From the NCBI GenBank assembly GCA_020024285.1, contig JAHHTZ010000005.1, positions 1 through 64,000 of the forward strand: a stretch of 64,000 nt of DNA, in the 5' to 3' direction. The position numbers and the translations under genes were made by a program. The notes under the pieces are model-generated. The model did not search any database, had not been told where the DNA came from, and was given only the letters and a program-made list of their open reading frames with translations. The DNA is from Oscillospiraceae bacterium. Its GTDB lineage: Bacteria > Bacillota > Clostridia > Oscillospirales > Ruminococcaceae. Positions 1 to 6,336 of the stretch are shown in pieces (position 1 is the stretch's first letter; each line of letters begins with the position of its first letter).

Positions 1-91
1 CTAAGGGGGGCAGCGCCCGCCCTTAGATGAGTTTCTTCCCCCATTCTTTACTCACTTAAAGAATGGGGTCGCCCCCTCGTAGGAACTACGA
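1..91. repeat. Three consecutive hairpins at the left edge
   Basis: Three inverted repeats follow one another: 1-26 (CTAAGGG/CCCTTAG), 39-68 (CCCCATTCTTT/AAAGAATGGGG, 11 bp) and 77-91 (TCGTAG/CTACGA with a 3-base loop). No gene is supported here. The arrangement resembles the palindromic arrays elsewhere in the window, but the conserved flank of that family is not seen, and the element may continue beyond the window. Confidence 0.5.
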
Positions 92-125
92 AAAAATATA
101 AGTTATGAAGGCGAAATCTTGCAGA

Positions 126-216
126 AAACCTTCAAAGATTGAAAACCAAAAACCCCCGCTTCAGCAGAATGTATGAACCTTGCGTACAAACCTTCAAAGA
201 TTGATAAGCAAAAAAC
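126..216. repeat. Pair of short direct repeats downstream of tRNA-Ser
   Basis: The string AACCTTCAAAGATTGA occurs at about 127-142 and again at about 189-204. Each copy is followed by a similar A-rich tail ending in AAAAACC. The copies are about 62 bp apart, in non-coding DNA beyond the terminator of the minus-strand tRNA. Function unknown. Confidence 0.5.
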
Positions 217-260
217 CACCATCGCGGTAAAAGCAGGCGAAATAACTGCGGGGAACGCAA

Positions 261-290
261 AAAAGGAAGTACCGATCGGTACTTCCTTTT
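261..290 (-). terminator. Terminator of tRNA-Ser(GGA)
   Basis: A perfect 22-nt palindrome (265-286, arms GGAAGTACCGA) is flanked by A4 on the left and T4 on the right. It lies directly after the 3' end of the minus-strand tRNA, so it fits a rho-independent terminator and could work in both directions. Confidence 0.8.
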
Positions 291-292
291 TG

Positions 293-384
293 TGGCGGAG
301 AGAAAGGGATTCGAACCCTTGAAGGAGTTTAAGTCCTTACACGATTTCCAGTCGTGCGCCTTAGACCAGCTCAGCCATCTCTCC
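293..384 (-). tRNA. tRNA-Ser (anticodon GGA)
   Basis: A 92-nt tRNA with encoded CCA on the minus strand. The acceptor GGAGAGA pairs with TCTCTCC, the anticodon loop CTGGAAA sits in a CACGA/TCGTG stem, a long class II variable arm is present, and the T loop is TTCGAAT. It reads UCC/UCU serine codons. It has its own promoter and terminator and is divergent from the second tRNA-Ser. Confidence 0.96.
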
Positions 385-418
385 ATATTCTGTTGCGCTG
401 ATTCGAGTCAGCTTTTAC

Positions 419-447
419 ATTATACTTGCTTCGGCGCATTCTGTCAA
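419..447 (-). promoter_or_regulatory. Promoter of tRNA-Ser(GGA)
   Basis: On the minus strand TTGACA (442-447) and TATAAT (419-424) are separated by exactly 17 bp, a consensus sigma-A promoter about 35 bp upstream of the tRNA 5' end. Confidence 0.85.
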
Positions 448-503
448 GTGGTTTTGCGCAAAAATTAAAATTATTCTTCGTCCGATCCGCTCGAAAATAT
501 TCC

Positions 504-532
504 TTGACAAGTGTATGCTGTTATGATAAACT
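504..532 (+). promoter_or_regulatory. Promoter of tRNA-Ser(UGA)
   Basis: TTGACA (504-509), a 17-bp spacer and TAAACT (527-532) lie just upstream of the tRNA, leaving a leader of only a few bases. Confidence 0.75.
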
Positions 533-546
533 TGTATCGTATTTCT

Positions 547-633
547 GGAGAGATGTCCGAGTGGTTTAAGGAGCTAGTCTTGAAAACTAGTGATTCGCGA
601 GAACCGTGGGTTCGAATCCCACTCTCTCCGCCA
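547..633 (+). tRNA. tRNA-Ser (anticodon TGA)
   Basis: An 87-nt tRNA with encoded CCA. Acceptor GGAGAGA/TCTCTCC, anticodon stem CTAGT/ACTAG around the loop CTTGAAA, a class II variable arm and the T loop TTCGAAT are visible. It reads UCA-type serine codons. The last 20 bases, including CCA, recur at 746-765. Confidence 0.96.
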
Positions 634-637
634 ATTC

Positions 638-665
638 AGCCGACCCCTTGGGGGTTGGCTATTTT
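638..665 (+). terminator. Terminator of tRNA-Ser(UGA)
   Basis: Arms AGCCGACCCC (638-647) and GGGGTTGGCT (651-660), then a T-rich tract, five bases after the tRNA CCA end. A near-identical copy follows the duplicated tRNA end at 770-799. Confidence 0.85.
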
Positions 666-745
666 ATCATGGTGGGATTCGATGGGAGGGTGTAGAAAAC
701 CGTCCGGTGGACGGTTTGACCCCGACCGGCTTTTTCGCAAAAAAG

Positions 746-799
746 GAATCCCACTCTCTCCGCCAAAACAGCCGACCCCTTTGGGGGTTGGCTATTTTT
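746..799 (+). repeat. Duplicate of the tRNA-Ser 3' end plus terminator
   Basis: Bases 746-765 repeat exactly the last 20 nt of tRNA-Ser(UGA). They are followed by AACA and a second terminator hairpin (770-793) that differs from the first only in loop length. No tRNA body precedes this copy. Between the copies lies a perfect 9-bp hairpin (AAACCGTCC/GGACGGTTT, about 698-718). This could be the remnant of a second tRNA gene or an attachment-site duplication. Confidence 0.75.
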
Positions 800-819
800 A
801 TATGGTCGAGGGGAGCAGC

Positions 820-936
820 ATGCTCTGGGATGAGCTGTGCGCCTTTCGGGGCATCGACGAAAAATTACGTGATAGTCGCACAATATATCAGCGCCTTGCA
901 GCGCATGAAAATCGAAGAAATGAGGTGATCCTGTGA
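820..936 (+). CDS. Small hypothetical protein, 38 aa, coupled to the SUKH gene
   Basis: A 38-residue frame starts MLWDELCAFRG and ends RRNEVIL. It has an AGGGGAG ribosome binding site six bases before ATG 820, and its TGA overlaps the GTG of the next gene in GTGA, a common sign of translational coupling. An ATG at 802 in the same frame is a weaker start. It has no recognisable domain and is charged. It could equally be a truncated gene piece left beside the duplicated tRNA end. Function unknown. Confidence 0.4.
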   Translation: MLWDELCAFRGIDEKLRDSRTIYQRLAAHENRRNEVIL

Positions 937-2006
937 GCAATCAGAAGCTGGCGAGAGCCTTGAAGTATCGGTTTCGCTCGGTATTTCTTGATTTCCCCGA
1001 TTCCTACGAGGAATTGTTTTGCAATCTCAAGCACTGTATTTCGCTGTTTGACCCGGAATGGGTGCAGAATTTGAAGCCTTCCTCAGAGGAAAATATTCAA
1101 AAGCTCGAGCAGATGGTGGAGCAGGATTTCGGAAAACAGCTCCCGGAGGTTTACAGGCTGTATTTGCAGGAGATGGGAGCCAACGATGGGGCGCTGCTGC
1201 TGCAATATATCGCGGACCTAAATTATTTTGACGACTGGAACTGGGAATTTTGCCATTTCAAAACAGGCGATATGGCACAGAGTCCCGAAAAATGCATGGA
1301 AAAAATCAGAAGATCGTATTTTGCAACGGAGCTGACGTCCTCTTTTTTGTGGTATCTTTTTCCCGATAAAGTTAGTGACTCCAAAGGATTTGCATTTACG
1401 CTCAATCCGCAAAACGAGGATGAAATCGTGCTGTCACACGGATCGTGTGTGATCTGCTATGACACGTTTCCAAAGCAGCTTGCTTACTGCGAATATCTCA
1501 AAGCCATCCATTGGATCGAGGATCACAGCGAACCGATGAAGCGCAAAAAATGGAAGTCCTTCTCCGCTTCGGGTTCGGACTCTATGTTTTCTGCGCGTTT
1601 TCGTGCATACTGCCCCGTGGAATGGTGGAACGAGGAGATTCCGTTTTCCGCTTATACTTCCTTTTTGGAAACATTGGAAGCCCAATTTTATCTCGAAGAA
1701 GCGTGGTTCAGCCGTCAGAAGGAATTTCCTGACGAGGATTTCGACTGTTCTAACGATGACCACACCTTCTTTTCACGCTACATCGCGTTTAGCCCGATGT
1801 CCGATCTGACCCTTTTGATCGAATGGCACTCAGGCGATTTTGACCTCTATTATCGTCCGGATGATAGACCGTTTATCCAGGTGCATCTATTGGGAAACGA
1901 TGCTGCACAGCTCAACGAGATCATCGATGCGATCCGAAAGGACACGACCCTCGCTGAGATAGAGAACGATGAAACAAGACGCTTTGCAAAAATGGAACTG
2001 ATCTAA
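933..2006 (+). CDS. SUKH (SMI1/KNR4) family protein
   Basis: A 357-residue soluble protein. Residues about 49-80 (SSEENIQKLEQMVEQ ... LPEVYRLYLQEMGANDG) carry the N-terminal SUKH motif of SMI1/KNR4 proteins, which in bacteria are mostly immunity proteins of polymorphic toxin systems. The C-terminal half is acidic and aromatic-rich, with no further domain that I recognise. The GTG start is supported by a strong AGGTGAT site eight bases upstream and by the four-base overlap with the preceding small frame. No toxin gene is adjacent, so its partner, if any, is not in this window. A shared convergent terminator separates it from the EamA gene. Confidence 0.75.
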   Translation: MSNQKLARALKYRFRSVFLDFPDSYEELFCNLKHCISLFDPEWVQNLKPSSEENIQKLEQMVEQDFGKQLPEVYRLYLQEMGANDGALLLQYIADLNYFDDWNWEFCHFKTGDMAQSPEKCMEKIRRSYFATELTSSFLWYLFPDKVSDSKGFAFTLNPQNEDEIVLSHGSCVICYDTFPKQLAYCEYLKAIHWIEDHSEPMKRKKWKSFSASGSDSMFSARFRAYCPVEWWNEEIPFSAYTSFLETLEAQFYLEEAWFSRQKEFPDEDFDCSNDDHTFFSRYIAFSPMSDLTLLIEWHSGDFDLYYRPDDRPFIQVHLLGNDAAQLNEIIDAIRKDTTLAEIENDETRRFAKMELI

Positions 2007-2049
2007 AAACCACCCCGTCCCCTGAAACTTTTGGGGGCGGGGTGGTTTT
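2005..2049. terminator. Bidirectional terminator between SUKH and EamA genes
   Basis: A long inverted repeat (AAAACCACCCCG.CCCC / GGGG.CGGGGTGGTTTT) lies between convergent genes with A and T runs on the two sides, so it can end both transcripts. Confidence 0.85.
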
Positions 2050-2052
2050 GAT

Positions 2053-2946
2053 TTACTCGGCTTTGGGGCGCAGGAGGGTTTTGAGATCCACCTGCGAAAT
2101 CACCAGAAACAGTAGGATGACACCGCCGCCGATGGCAAGGCGCGGGGTGAATTCCTCAAAGCCCCACACGATGGAAAAGATGCTGCCGAACACGCTCTCG
2201 AGCATCATGATGAGTCCGGCGGTCGTCGCGCTCGTGTACCGCTGGACGATCACCTGGAAGGTCTGCGCGAGGAAGGAGCAGAGCACCCCCATATACAGCA
2301 GAGGAAGGATCATCGCGGACCAGTCGACGTTCTGCATTGAGCCGCTCTCCGCAAGAAGGAAGTAGAGCAGTCCGCCCACCGCCTGCACCGCCGCCAGCAA
2401 AAAGGCAACCACCGTGGGGTCGCTCTCCTTGCAGCCATAGCACAGATAGGTGATGGACAGTGCGTAAAACAGCGCGCTGACAAGGGAATAGACATCCCCC
2501 AGGTTTAAGATAAACTGCGTTTCCAAAACGCCCGACAGGATCGCCATACCGCCGATGCAGCCGGCAATGCAGACAAAGCTCTTGCCTTCCAGCGGCTTTT
2601 TGTACATCAGCCACGCAAGAAACGGGACGAAGATCACATAGTTTGCACAGATGAAGGCGTTGTTGGAGGGCGTCGTGTACTGCACCCCGATCGTCTGGGT
2701 GAGGTACCCGCCCAGATTGATGAGCCCCGCAATCAGCCCGATTTTAAAATCGCTGCGCGACATGGCGTGGATGCGCCTGTGAAAGCACAGGTACGCCAGC
2801 AGGACGAACAGGAATCCGCGCGAAAAGTTGATGAACCCCGGCGTCACGCCGCCGTCGAGGGCGATCTTTGTCACGATAAAGCCGGTCCCCCACAAAAACG
2901 AGATGAGAAGCAGGCAGAGATTGGCAGATGTTTTTGTAAATTTCAT
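2053..2946 (-). CDS. EamA/DMT-family transporter
   Basis: A 297-residue integral membrane protein with about ten predicted hydrophobic helices arranged as two EamA repeats. The first repeat carries the typical SFLWGTGFIVTKIAL helix and the second ends in a conserved helix-glycine pattern followed by a short basic tail. DMT exporters move small metabolites such as amino acids or nucleosides; the substrate cannot be read from sequence. ATG 2946 is chosen because AGGTGA lies five bases upstream; a GTG three codons earlier falls within that site. The gene is monocistronic and divergent from the holin unit, with a possible -10 (TATAAT on the minus strand) at 2984-2989. Confidence 0.88.
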   Translation of the reverse strand: MKFTKTSANLCLLLISFLWGTGFIVTKIALDGGVTPGFINFSRGFLFVLLAYLCFHRRIHAMSRSDFKIGLIAGLINLGGYLTQTIGVQYTTPSNNAFICANYVIFVPFLAWLMYKKPLEGKSFVCIAGCIGGMAILSGVLETQFILNLGDVYSLVSALFYALSITYLCYGCKESDPTVVAFLLAAVQAVGGLLYFLLAESGSMQNVDWSAMILPLLYMGVLCSFLAQTFQVIVQRYTSATTAGLIMMLESVFGSIFSIVWGFEEFTPRLAIGGGVILLFLVISQVDLKTLLRPKAE

Positions 2947-3037
2947 TCGATTCACCTATGATTTTATAATTTGTATCCCTACCATTATACCACACGGCAC
3001 AGGGGGGAACGCAATGGGGGAGCACAAATTTCTCCAT

Positions 3038-3085
3038 GTGAAAAAAACGCGGATGAAGGCAGGCTCTCCTCCTGTTATGATAGGG
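3038..3085 (+). promoter_or_regulatory. 48-bp element, copy A, upstream of the holin unit
   Basis: Bases 3038-3085 align without gaps to 27341-27388 upstream of the phage cassette: the first 20 bases (GTGAAAAAAACGCGGATGAA) are identical and 20 of the next 28 match, ending GATAGGG. A -10-like TATGAT lies at 3076-3081, but no TTGACA is correctly placed. The differences would all change amino acids in the open frame, so protein conservation does not explain the match. It is probably a promoter for an alternative sigma factor or an activator site. Confidence 0.7.
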
Positions 3086-3226
3086 CAGGAAATCATGAGG
3101 AAGGAGGGAGGACCGGGGACAGACCCCTGCTGTGTTCGAAAATTTTGAGCGGGGGGCGAAGATGCTCTGCGCGCAGAGCAGAGCAGAGCAAAGAGAACAG
3201 GACGGATACAAAAAAGGAGGACATGG

Positions 3227-3337
3227 ATGGAAATTTTTACAGGGAATCGATACCGAAGTCCCGATGCGTTCATCGGGACAGGCAAACCGTGCGGCACGGT
3301 CGAAGCGTTTGCGCTGCCGGGCACTGCATGGCGATGA
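3227..3337 (+). CDS. Small hypothetical protein, 36 aa, before the holin
   Basis: A 36-residue frame, MEIFTGNRYRSPDAFIGTG..., has AGGAGG six bases before ATG 3227 and ends 19 bp before the holin start. Composition is protein-like, with no membrane segment or known motif. An overlapping frame from ATG 3223 is arginine/histidine-rich and less plausible. Position suggests a small gene transcribed from the 48-bp element together with the holin. Function unknown. Confidence 0.5.
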   Translation: MEIFTGNRYRSPDAFIGTGKPCGTVEAFALPGTAWR

Positions 3338-3356
3338 TTCGACGATAGGAGGCAGT

Positions 3357-3800
3357 ATGGAGCTATTATGGAACTACGGCGTCCGCGGCGCTGCCCTGAG
3401 CGGCGCGGTATCGCTGATCGGTACCGGGGCGATGGCGCTTTTCGGCGGCTGGGACAAGCCGCTCAAGGGGCTCTTGCTCTTTATGGGGATGGATTTTGTT
3501 CTGGGCGTTTTGGCAGCGATGAAAAACAAGGAGCTTGACAGCACCGTGGCATTCTGGGGCGGCATCAACAAGCTGGTGGTGCTGAGCCTTGTGGCAGTGG
3601 GGGTGGTGCTCGACGGGGTATTGCCCCTGAGCGAGCCGTACTGCCGCACCGGGATCATCTTCTTTTACATCGCACGGGAGGGACTCTCCCTCATCGAAAA
3701 CTACGGAAAGCTCGGCGGAGAGCTGCCGAATTTCCTCAAGGAAATGCTGGCACAGCTCAAGGAGAGCCACAGCAACATCAACAAGGACGGTGCAAAATAG
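3357..3800 (+). CDS. Phage-type holin (holin family 4/TcdE-like)
   Basis: A 147-residue protein with hydrophobic segments at about residues 12-35, 40-58, 70-92 and 100-115, and a charged C-terminal tail, matching the bacteriophage holin 4_1 family (TcdE, BhlA, UtxA types). Holins open the cytoplasmic membrane so that a lysin can reach the wall, or support toxin release. ATG 3357 has AGGAGG upstream; longer in-frame readings toward 3132 lack a ribosome binding site. No lysin or tail gene is adjacent: the gene stands alone, 24 kb from the structural cassette that carries a GH25 lysozyme but no holin. The shared upstream element suggests the two act together. Confidence 0.85.
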   Translation: MELLWNYGVRGAALSGAVSLIGTGAMALFGGWDKPLKGLLLFMGMDFVLGVLAAMKNKELDSTVAFWGGINKLVVLSLVAVGVVLDGVLPLSEPYCRTGIIFFYIAREGLSLIENYGKLGGELPNFLKEMLAQLKESHSNINKDGAK

Positions 3801-3968
3801 CCGTTCGGGACACTGGGGCGGCGCGCTGTTCACAAAAAATTTATACTGAATTTGTAGGCATTTTGCGCGCTGCCCGAAAAGAGAAAACGGCGAAAATCCG
3901 CATGATATCGCGGTTTTTTGGCGTTTTTTCTGCCGTTTTCTCCCATTTTTCGGGGGTGTGCTCCCCCC

Positions 3969-3997
3969 TTGACAGGTGAAAAAGGATACGGTATAAT
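3969..3997 (+). promoter_or_regulatory. Consensus promoter of ahpC
   Basis: TTGACA (3969-3974), 17-bp spacer, TATAAT (3992-3997): a perfect sigma-A promoter, as expected for a highly expressed peroxiredoxin. Confidence 0.92.
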
Positions 3998-4007
3998 GAG
4001 CGCGTAA

Positions 4008-4023
4008 GTTAGTAAGAGCTAAC
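4008..4023 (+). promoter_or_regulatory. GTTAG-N6-CTAAC inverted repeat at the ahpC start site
   Basis: GTTAGTAAGAGCTAAC lies 10 bp after the -10, at or just past the expected transcription start, a typical repressor position. It extends to AGTTAG/CTAACT. The same 5-6-5 motif sits at the start of the ICMT-like gene at 14179. The regulator is not known; a metal- or redox-responsive repressor is a guess. Confidence 0.6.
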
Positions 4024-4055
4024 TACTTAACTTTATGTAATGGAGGTATTTTTTT

Positions 4056-4619
4056 ATGTCCCTGATTCAAAAAGAAATTTCTGATTTTTCCGTACAGTCC
4101 TACCAGAACGGTGAATTCTCTACCGTAACAAAACAGGATGTACTTGGCAAATGGAGCGTGTTCTTCTTCTATCCAGCCGACTTCACCTTTGTGTGCCCAA
4201 CCGAGCTTGAGGATCTGTCCAATTTGTACGACAAATTCAAAGCCATCGGCTGCGAGATCTACTCTGTTTCCTGTGATACACACTTTGTACACAAAGCATG
4301 GCACGATACCTCCGAGCGCATTCAGAAGCTCCAGTATCCAATGCTTGCTGACCCAACCCACGCACTTGCAAAGGATTTTGAAGTTTACATCGAAGCAGAC
4401 GGCCTTGCAGAGCGCGGCAGCTTCATTGTGAACCCAGAGGGCAAAATCGTAGCTTACGAGGTAATTGCAGGCAACGTAGGACGCAATGCGGACGAGCTGC
4501 TGCGCCGTGTACAGGCAAGCCAGTTTGTTGCACAGCACGGCGATCAGGTTTGCCCTGCAAAATGGCAGCCGGGTGCAGAAACCCTCAAGCCAAGCCTTGA
4601 TCTTGTAGGTCAGCTCTAA
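4056..4619 (+). CDS. ahpC: Alkyl hydroperoxide reductase subunit C (2-Cys peroxiredoxin)
   Basis: A 187-residue peroxiredoxin that reduces hydrogen peroxide and organic hydroperoxides in the cytosol. The peroxidatic cysteine is C47 in FVCPTE and the resolving cysteine is C166 in VCPAKW, as in typical AhpC. Length equals that of characterised AhpC proteins. It is expressed from a consensus promoter with an inverted repeat at the start site, and the reductase gene follows after 16 bp, so peroxidase and electron donor form one operon. Codon use is visibly more biased than in neighbours, consistent with high expression. Confidence 0.97.
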   Translation: MSLIQKEISDFSVQSYQNGEFSTVTKQDVLGKWSVFFFYPADFTFVCPTELEDLSNLYDKFKAIGCEIYSVSCDTHFVHKAWHDTSERIQKLQYPMLADPTHALAKDFEVYIEADGLAERGSFIVNPEGKIVAYEVIAGNVGRNADELLRRVQASQFVAQHGDQVCPAKWQPGAETLKPSLDLVGQL

Positions 4620-4635
4620 TCAGGTGCGTGAGCCT

Positions 4636-6252
4636 ATGGAAAACTTATACGATGTGGCAGTGATTGGCGGCGGTCCGGCAGGACTGACCGCCGCACTGTA
4701 TCTTGCACGGGCGCGCTATCGCGTGGTCGTGGTGGAGAAGGAGCACTTCGGCGGTCAGATCACGATCACATCTGAGGTGGTGAACTACCCCGGCGTTGCC
4801 AGAACGGACGGCTCCTCCCTCACCGAAACGATGCGCCGTCAGGCGGAGAGCTTCGGAGCGGAATTCCTGCTTGGGGAAGTGACGGAGCTTCAGATGGAAG
4901 GCGACGTCAAAACCGTCAAGACGAACCGCGGTGACATCTCGTGCTTCGGCGTTCTGCTGGCGACGGGTGCACACCCAAGACAGATCGGCTTTACGGGCGA
5001 GAGCGATTTCCGCGGGCGCGGCGTTGCGTACTGCGCCACCTGCGATGGCGAATTTTTCACCGGGAAGGATGTCTTTGTCATCGGCGGAGGCTTTGCCGCT
5101 GCGGAGGAGGGCGTGTTCCTGACAAAATATGCCCGCCATGTGACCATCCTTGTGCGCGGTGACGACTTCACCTGCGCGCAGTCTGCCGCAGATGCCGCAC
5201 GAAATCACGAGAAAATCACCGTCCTGACAAATGTGCAGGTGGAATCGGTATCGGGGGACAGCGCCCTGCGCTCCATCCGCTACCGCAGCCTCAAAACGGG
5301 CGAAGTGATCGAATATTCGGCGGGCGAAGGGGAGAACCTCGGCGTCTTTGTCTTTGCAGGATACGAGCCGGAAACTGCCCTTGTCAAGGGACTTGCCGAA
5401 TGTGACGAGCATGGGTATGTCCTGACCGACCGCAGCCAGAAAACGAGCGTGGACGGACTGTATGCTGCCGGCGATGTGTGCCAGAAGCCGCTTCGTCAGG
5501 TCGTTACCGCAGTTGGGGACGGCGCGCTTGCCGCAACGGAGTTGGAGCGCCTTGCCGCTGCGATGCAGCGCAAAACGGGTCTGCGTCCAAAGGTCGCTGA
5601 GAGCGCGCCGCAGGAGCAGCCCGAAGCTCACGCGGAGAGTGCCGGTGAGGGCGGACTGTTCACAGGGGATATGCTCGCGCAGCTCCATACGGTGTTTGAC
5701 CGGATGCAGCAGCCGCTGACCCTGCGCCTGTGCCTTGACAACACACCGATCTCCGAGGAGCTGCACCGCTACATGGAGGAGATGGTTTCGCTCACCGACA
5801 AGCTCGATCTGGAGCTGGGCGGCGCGGACGAAGCGGATCACCTGCCGTGCGTGAAGGTATGCCGCAAGGACGGCGCGTGGACGGGACTTGCGTTCCACGG
5901 CGTTCCGGGGGGACACGAGTTTACCTCGTTCGTCCTCGGACTGTATAACGCTGCCGGTCCGGGACAGGCCATCGACGAGGAAAGCAAAGCAGCCATCGCG
6001 GCGCTCAACCAGCCGATCGATCTCAAGGTTTTGGTTTCCCTCTCGTGCACCATGTGCCCCGAGCTTGTGACAGCAGCACAGCGCATCGCGGCAGAGCATC
6101 CCGATGTGAAGGCACAGGTCTACGACCTCAACCATTTCCCCGACCTGCGGGAAAAATATCAGGTCATGAGCGTGCCTTGCCTTGTCATCAACGACGAAAC
6201 CATCTCGTTTGGCAAGAAGAACATCCGCGAGCTCTTGTCGATGCTCAAATAA
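4636..6252 (+). CDS. AhpF-like disulfide reductase with C-terminal thioredoxin folds
   Basis: A 538-residue flavoprotein, probably the electron donor of AhpC. Residues 1-305 are a thioredoxin-reductase module: FAD motif GGGPAG near residue 12, redox pair C133-A-T-C136, a second nucleotide motif GGGFAAAEEG and the terminal YAAGDVC. After a Q/E/A-rich linker (about 325-345), residues 350-538 resemble the paired thioredoxin folds of the AhpF N-terminal domain, with a C471-T-M-C474 active site. In enterobacterial AhpF the thioredoxin-like pair is N-terminal, so the order is reversed here. ATG 4636 is preferred to the GTG at 4624 because the FAD motif then starts at the usual distance and AGGTG lies upstream. 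Confidence 0.92.
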   Translation: MENLYDVAVIGGGPAGLTAALYLARARYRVVVVEKEHFGGQITITSEVVNYPGVARTDGSSLTETMRRQAESFGAEFLLGEVTELQMEGDVKTVKTNRGDISCFGVLLATGAHPRQIGFTGESDFRGRGVAYCATCDGEFFTGKDVFVIGGGFAAAEEGVFLTKYARHVTILVRGDDFTCAQSAADAARNHEKITVLTNVQVESVSGDSALRSIRYRSLKTGEVIEYSAGEGENLGVFVFAGYEPETALVKGLAECDEHGYVLTDRSQKTSVDGLYAAGDVCQKPLRQVVTAVGDGALAATELERLAAAMQRKTGLRPKVAESAPQEQPEAHAESAGEGGLFTGDMLAQLHTVFDRMQQPLTLRLCLDNTPISEELHRYMEEMVSLTDKLDLELGGADEADHLPCVKVCRKDGAWTGLAFHGVPGGHEFTSFVLGLYNAAGPGQAIDEESKAAIAALNQPIDLKVLVSLSCTMCPELVTAAQRIAAEHPDVKAQVYDLNHFPDLREKYQVMSVPCLVINDETISFGKKNIRELLSMLK

Positions 6253-6280
6253 GATTCCTATATAATAAGGAAGCCAATAC

Positions 6281-6317
6281 AAAAGCCGACGTCACAGGAC
6301 GTCGGCTTTTTTTGCTG
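6281..6317. terminator. Terminator between ahpF-like and vWA genes
   Basis: Arms AAAGCCGACGTC and GACGTCGGCTTT with a 4-base loop and a T7 run on the plus strand. It ends the ahpC operon and may also act on the convergent vWA transcript. Confidence 0.9.
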
Positions 6318-6336
6318 TACGGATTGGGGAAAACGG

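Noticed and set aside
132..386. An 84-codon minus-strand frame across tRNA-Ser(GGA)
   Set aside because: It starts inside the tRNA and crosses its terminator; no ribosome site.
511..819. Longer reading of the small frame before the SUKH gene
   Set aside because: It would run through tRNA-Ser(UGA) and two terminators; only the part from ATG 820 has a ribosome site.
3132..3356. N-terminal extension of the holin
   Set aside because: The added 75 residues are basic and low in coding character, while ATG 3357 has a perfect ribosome site.
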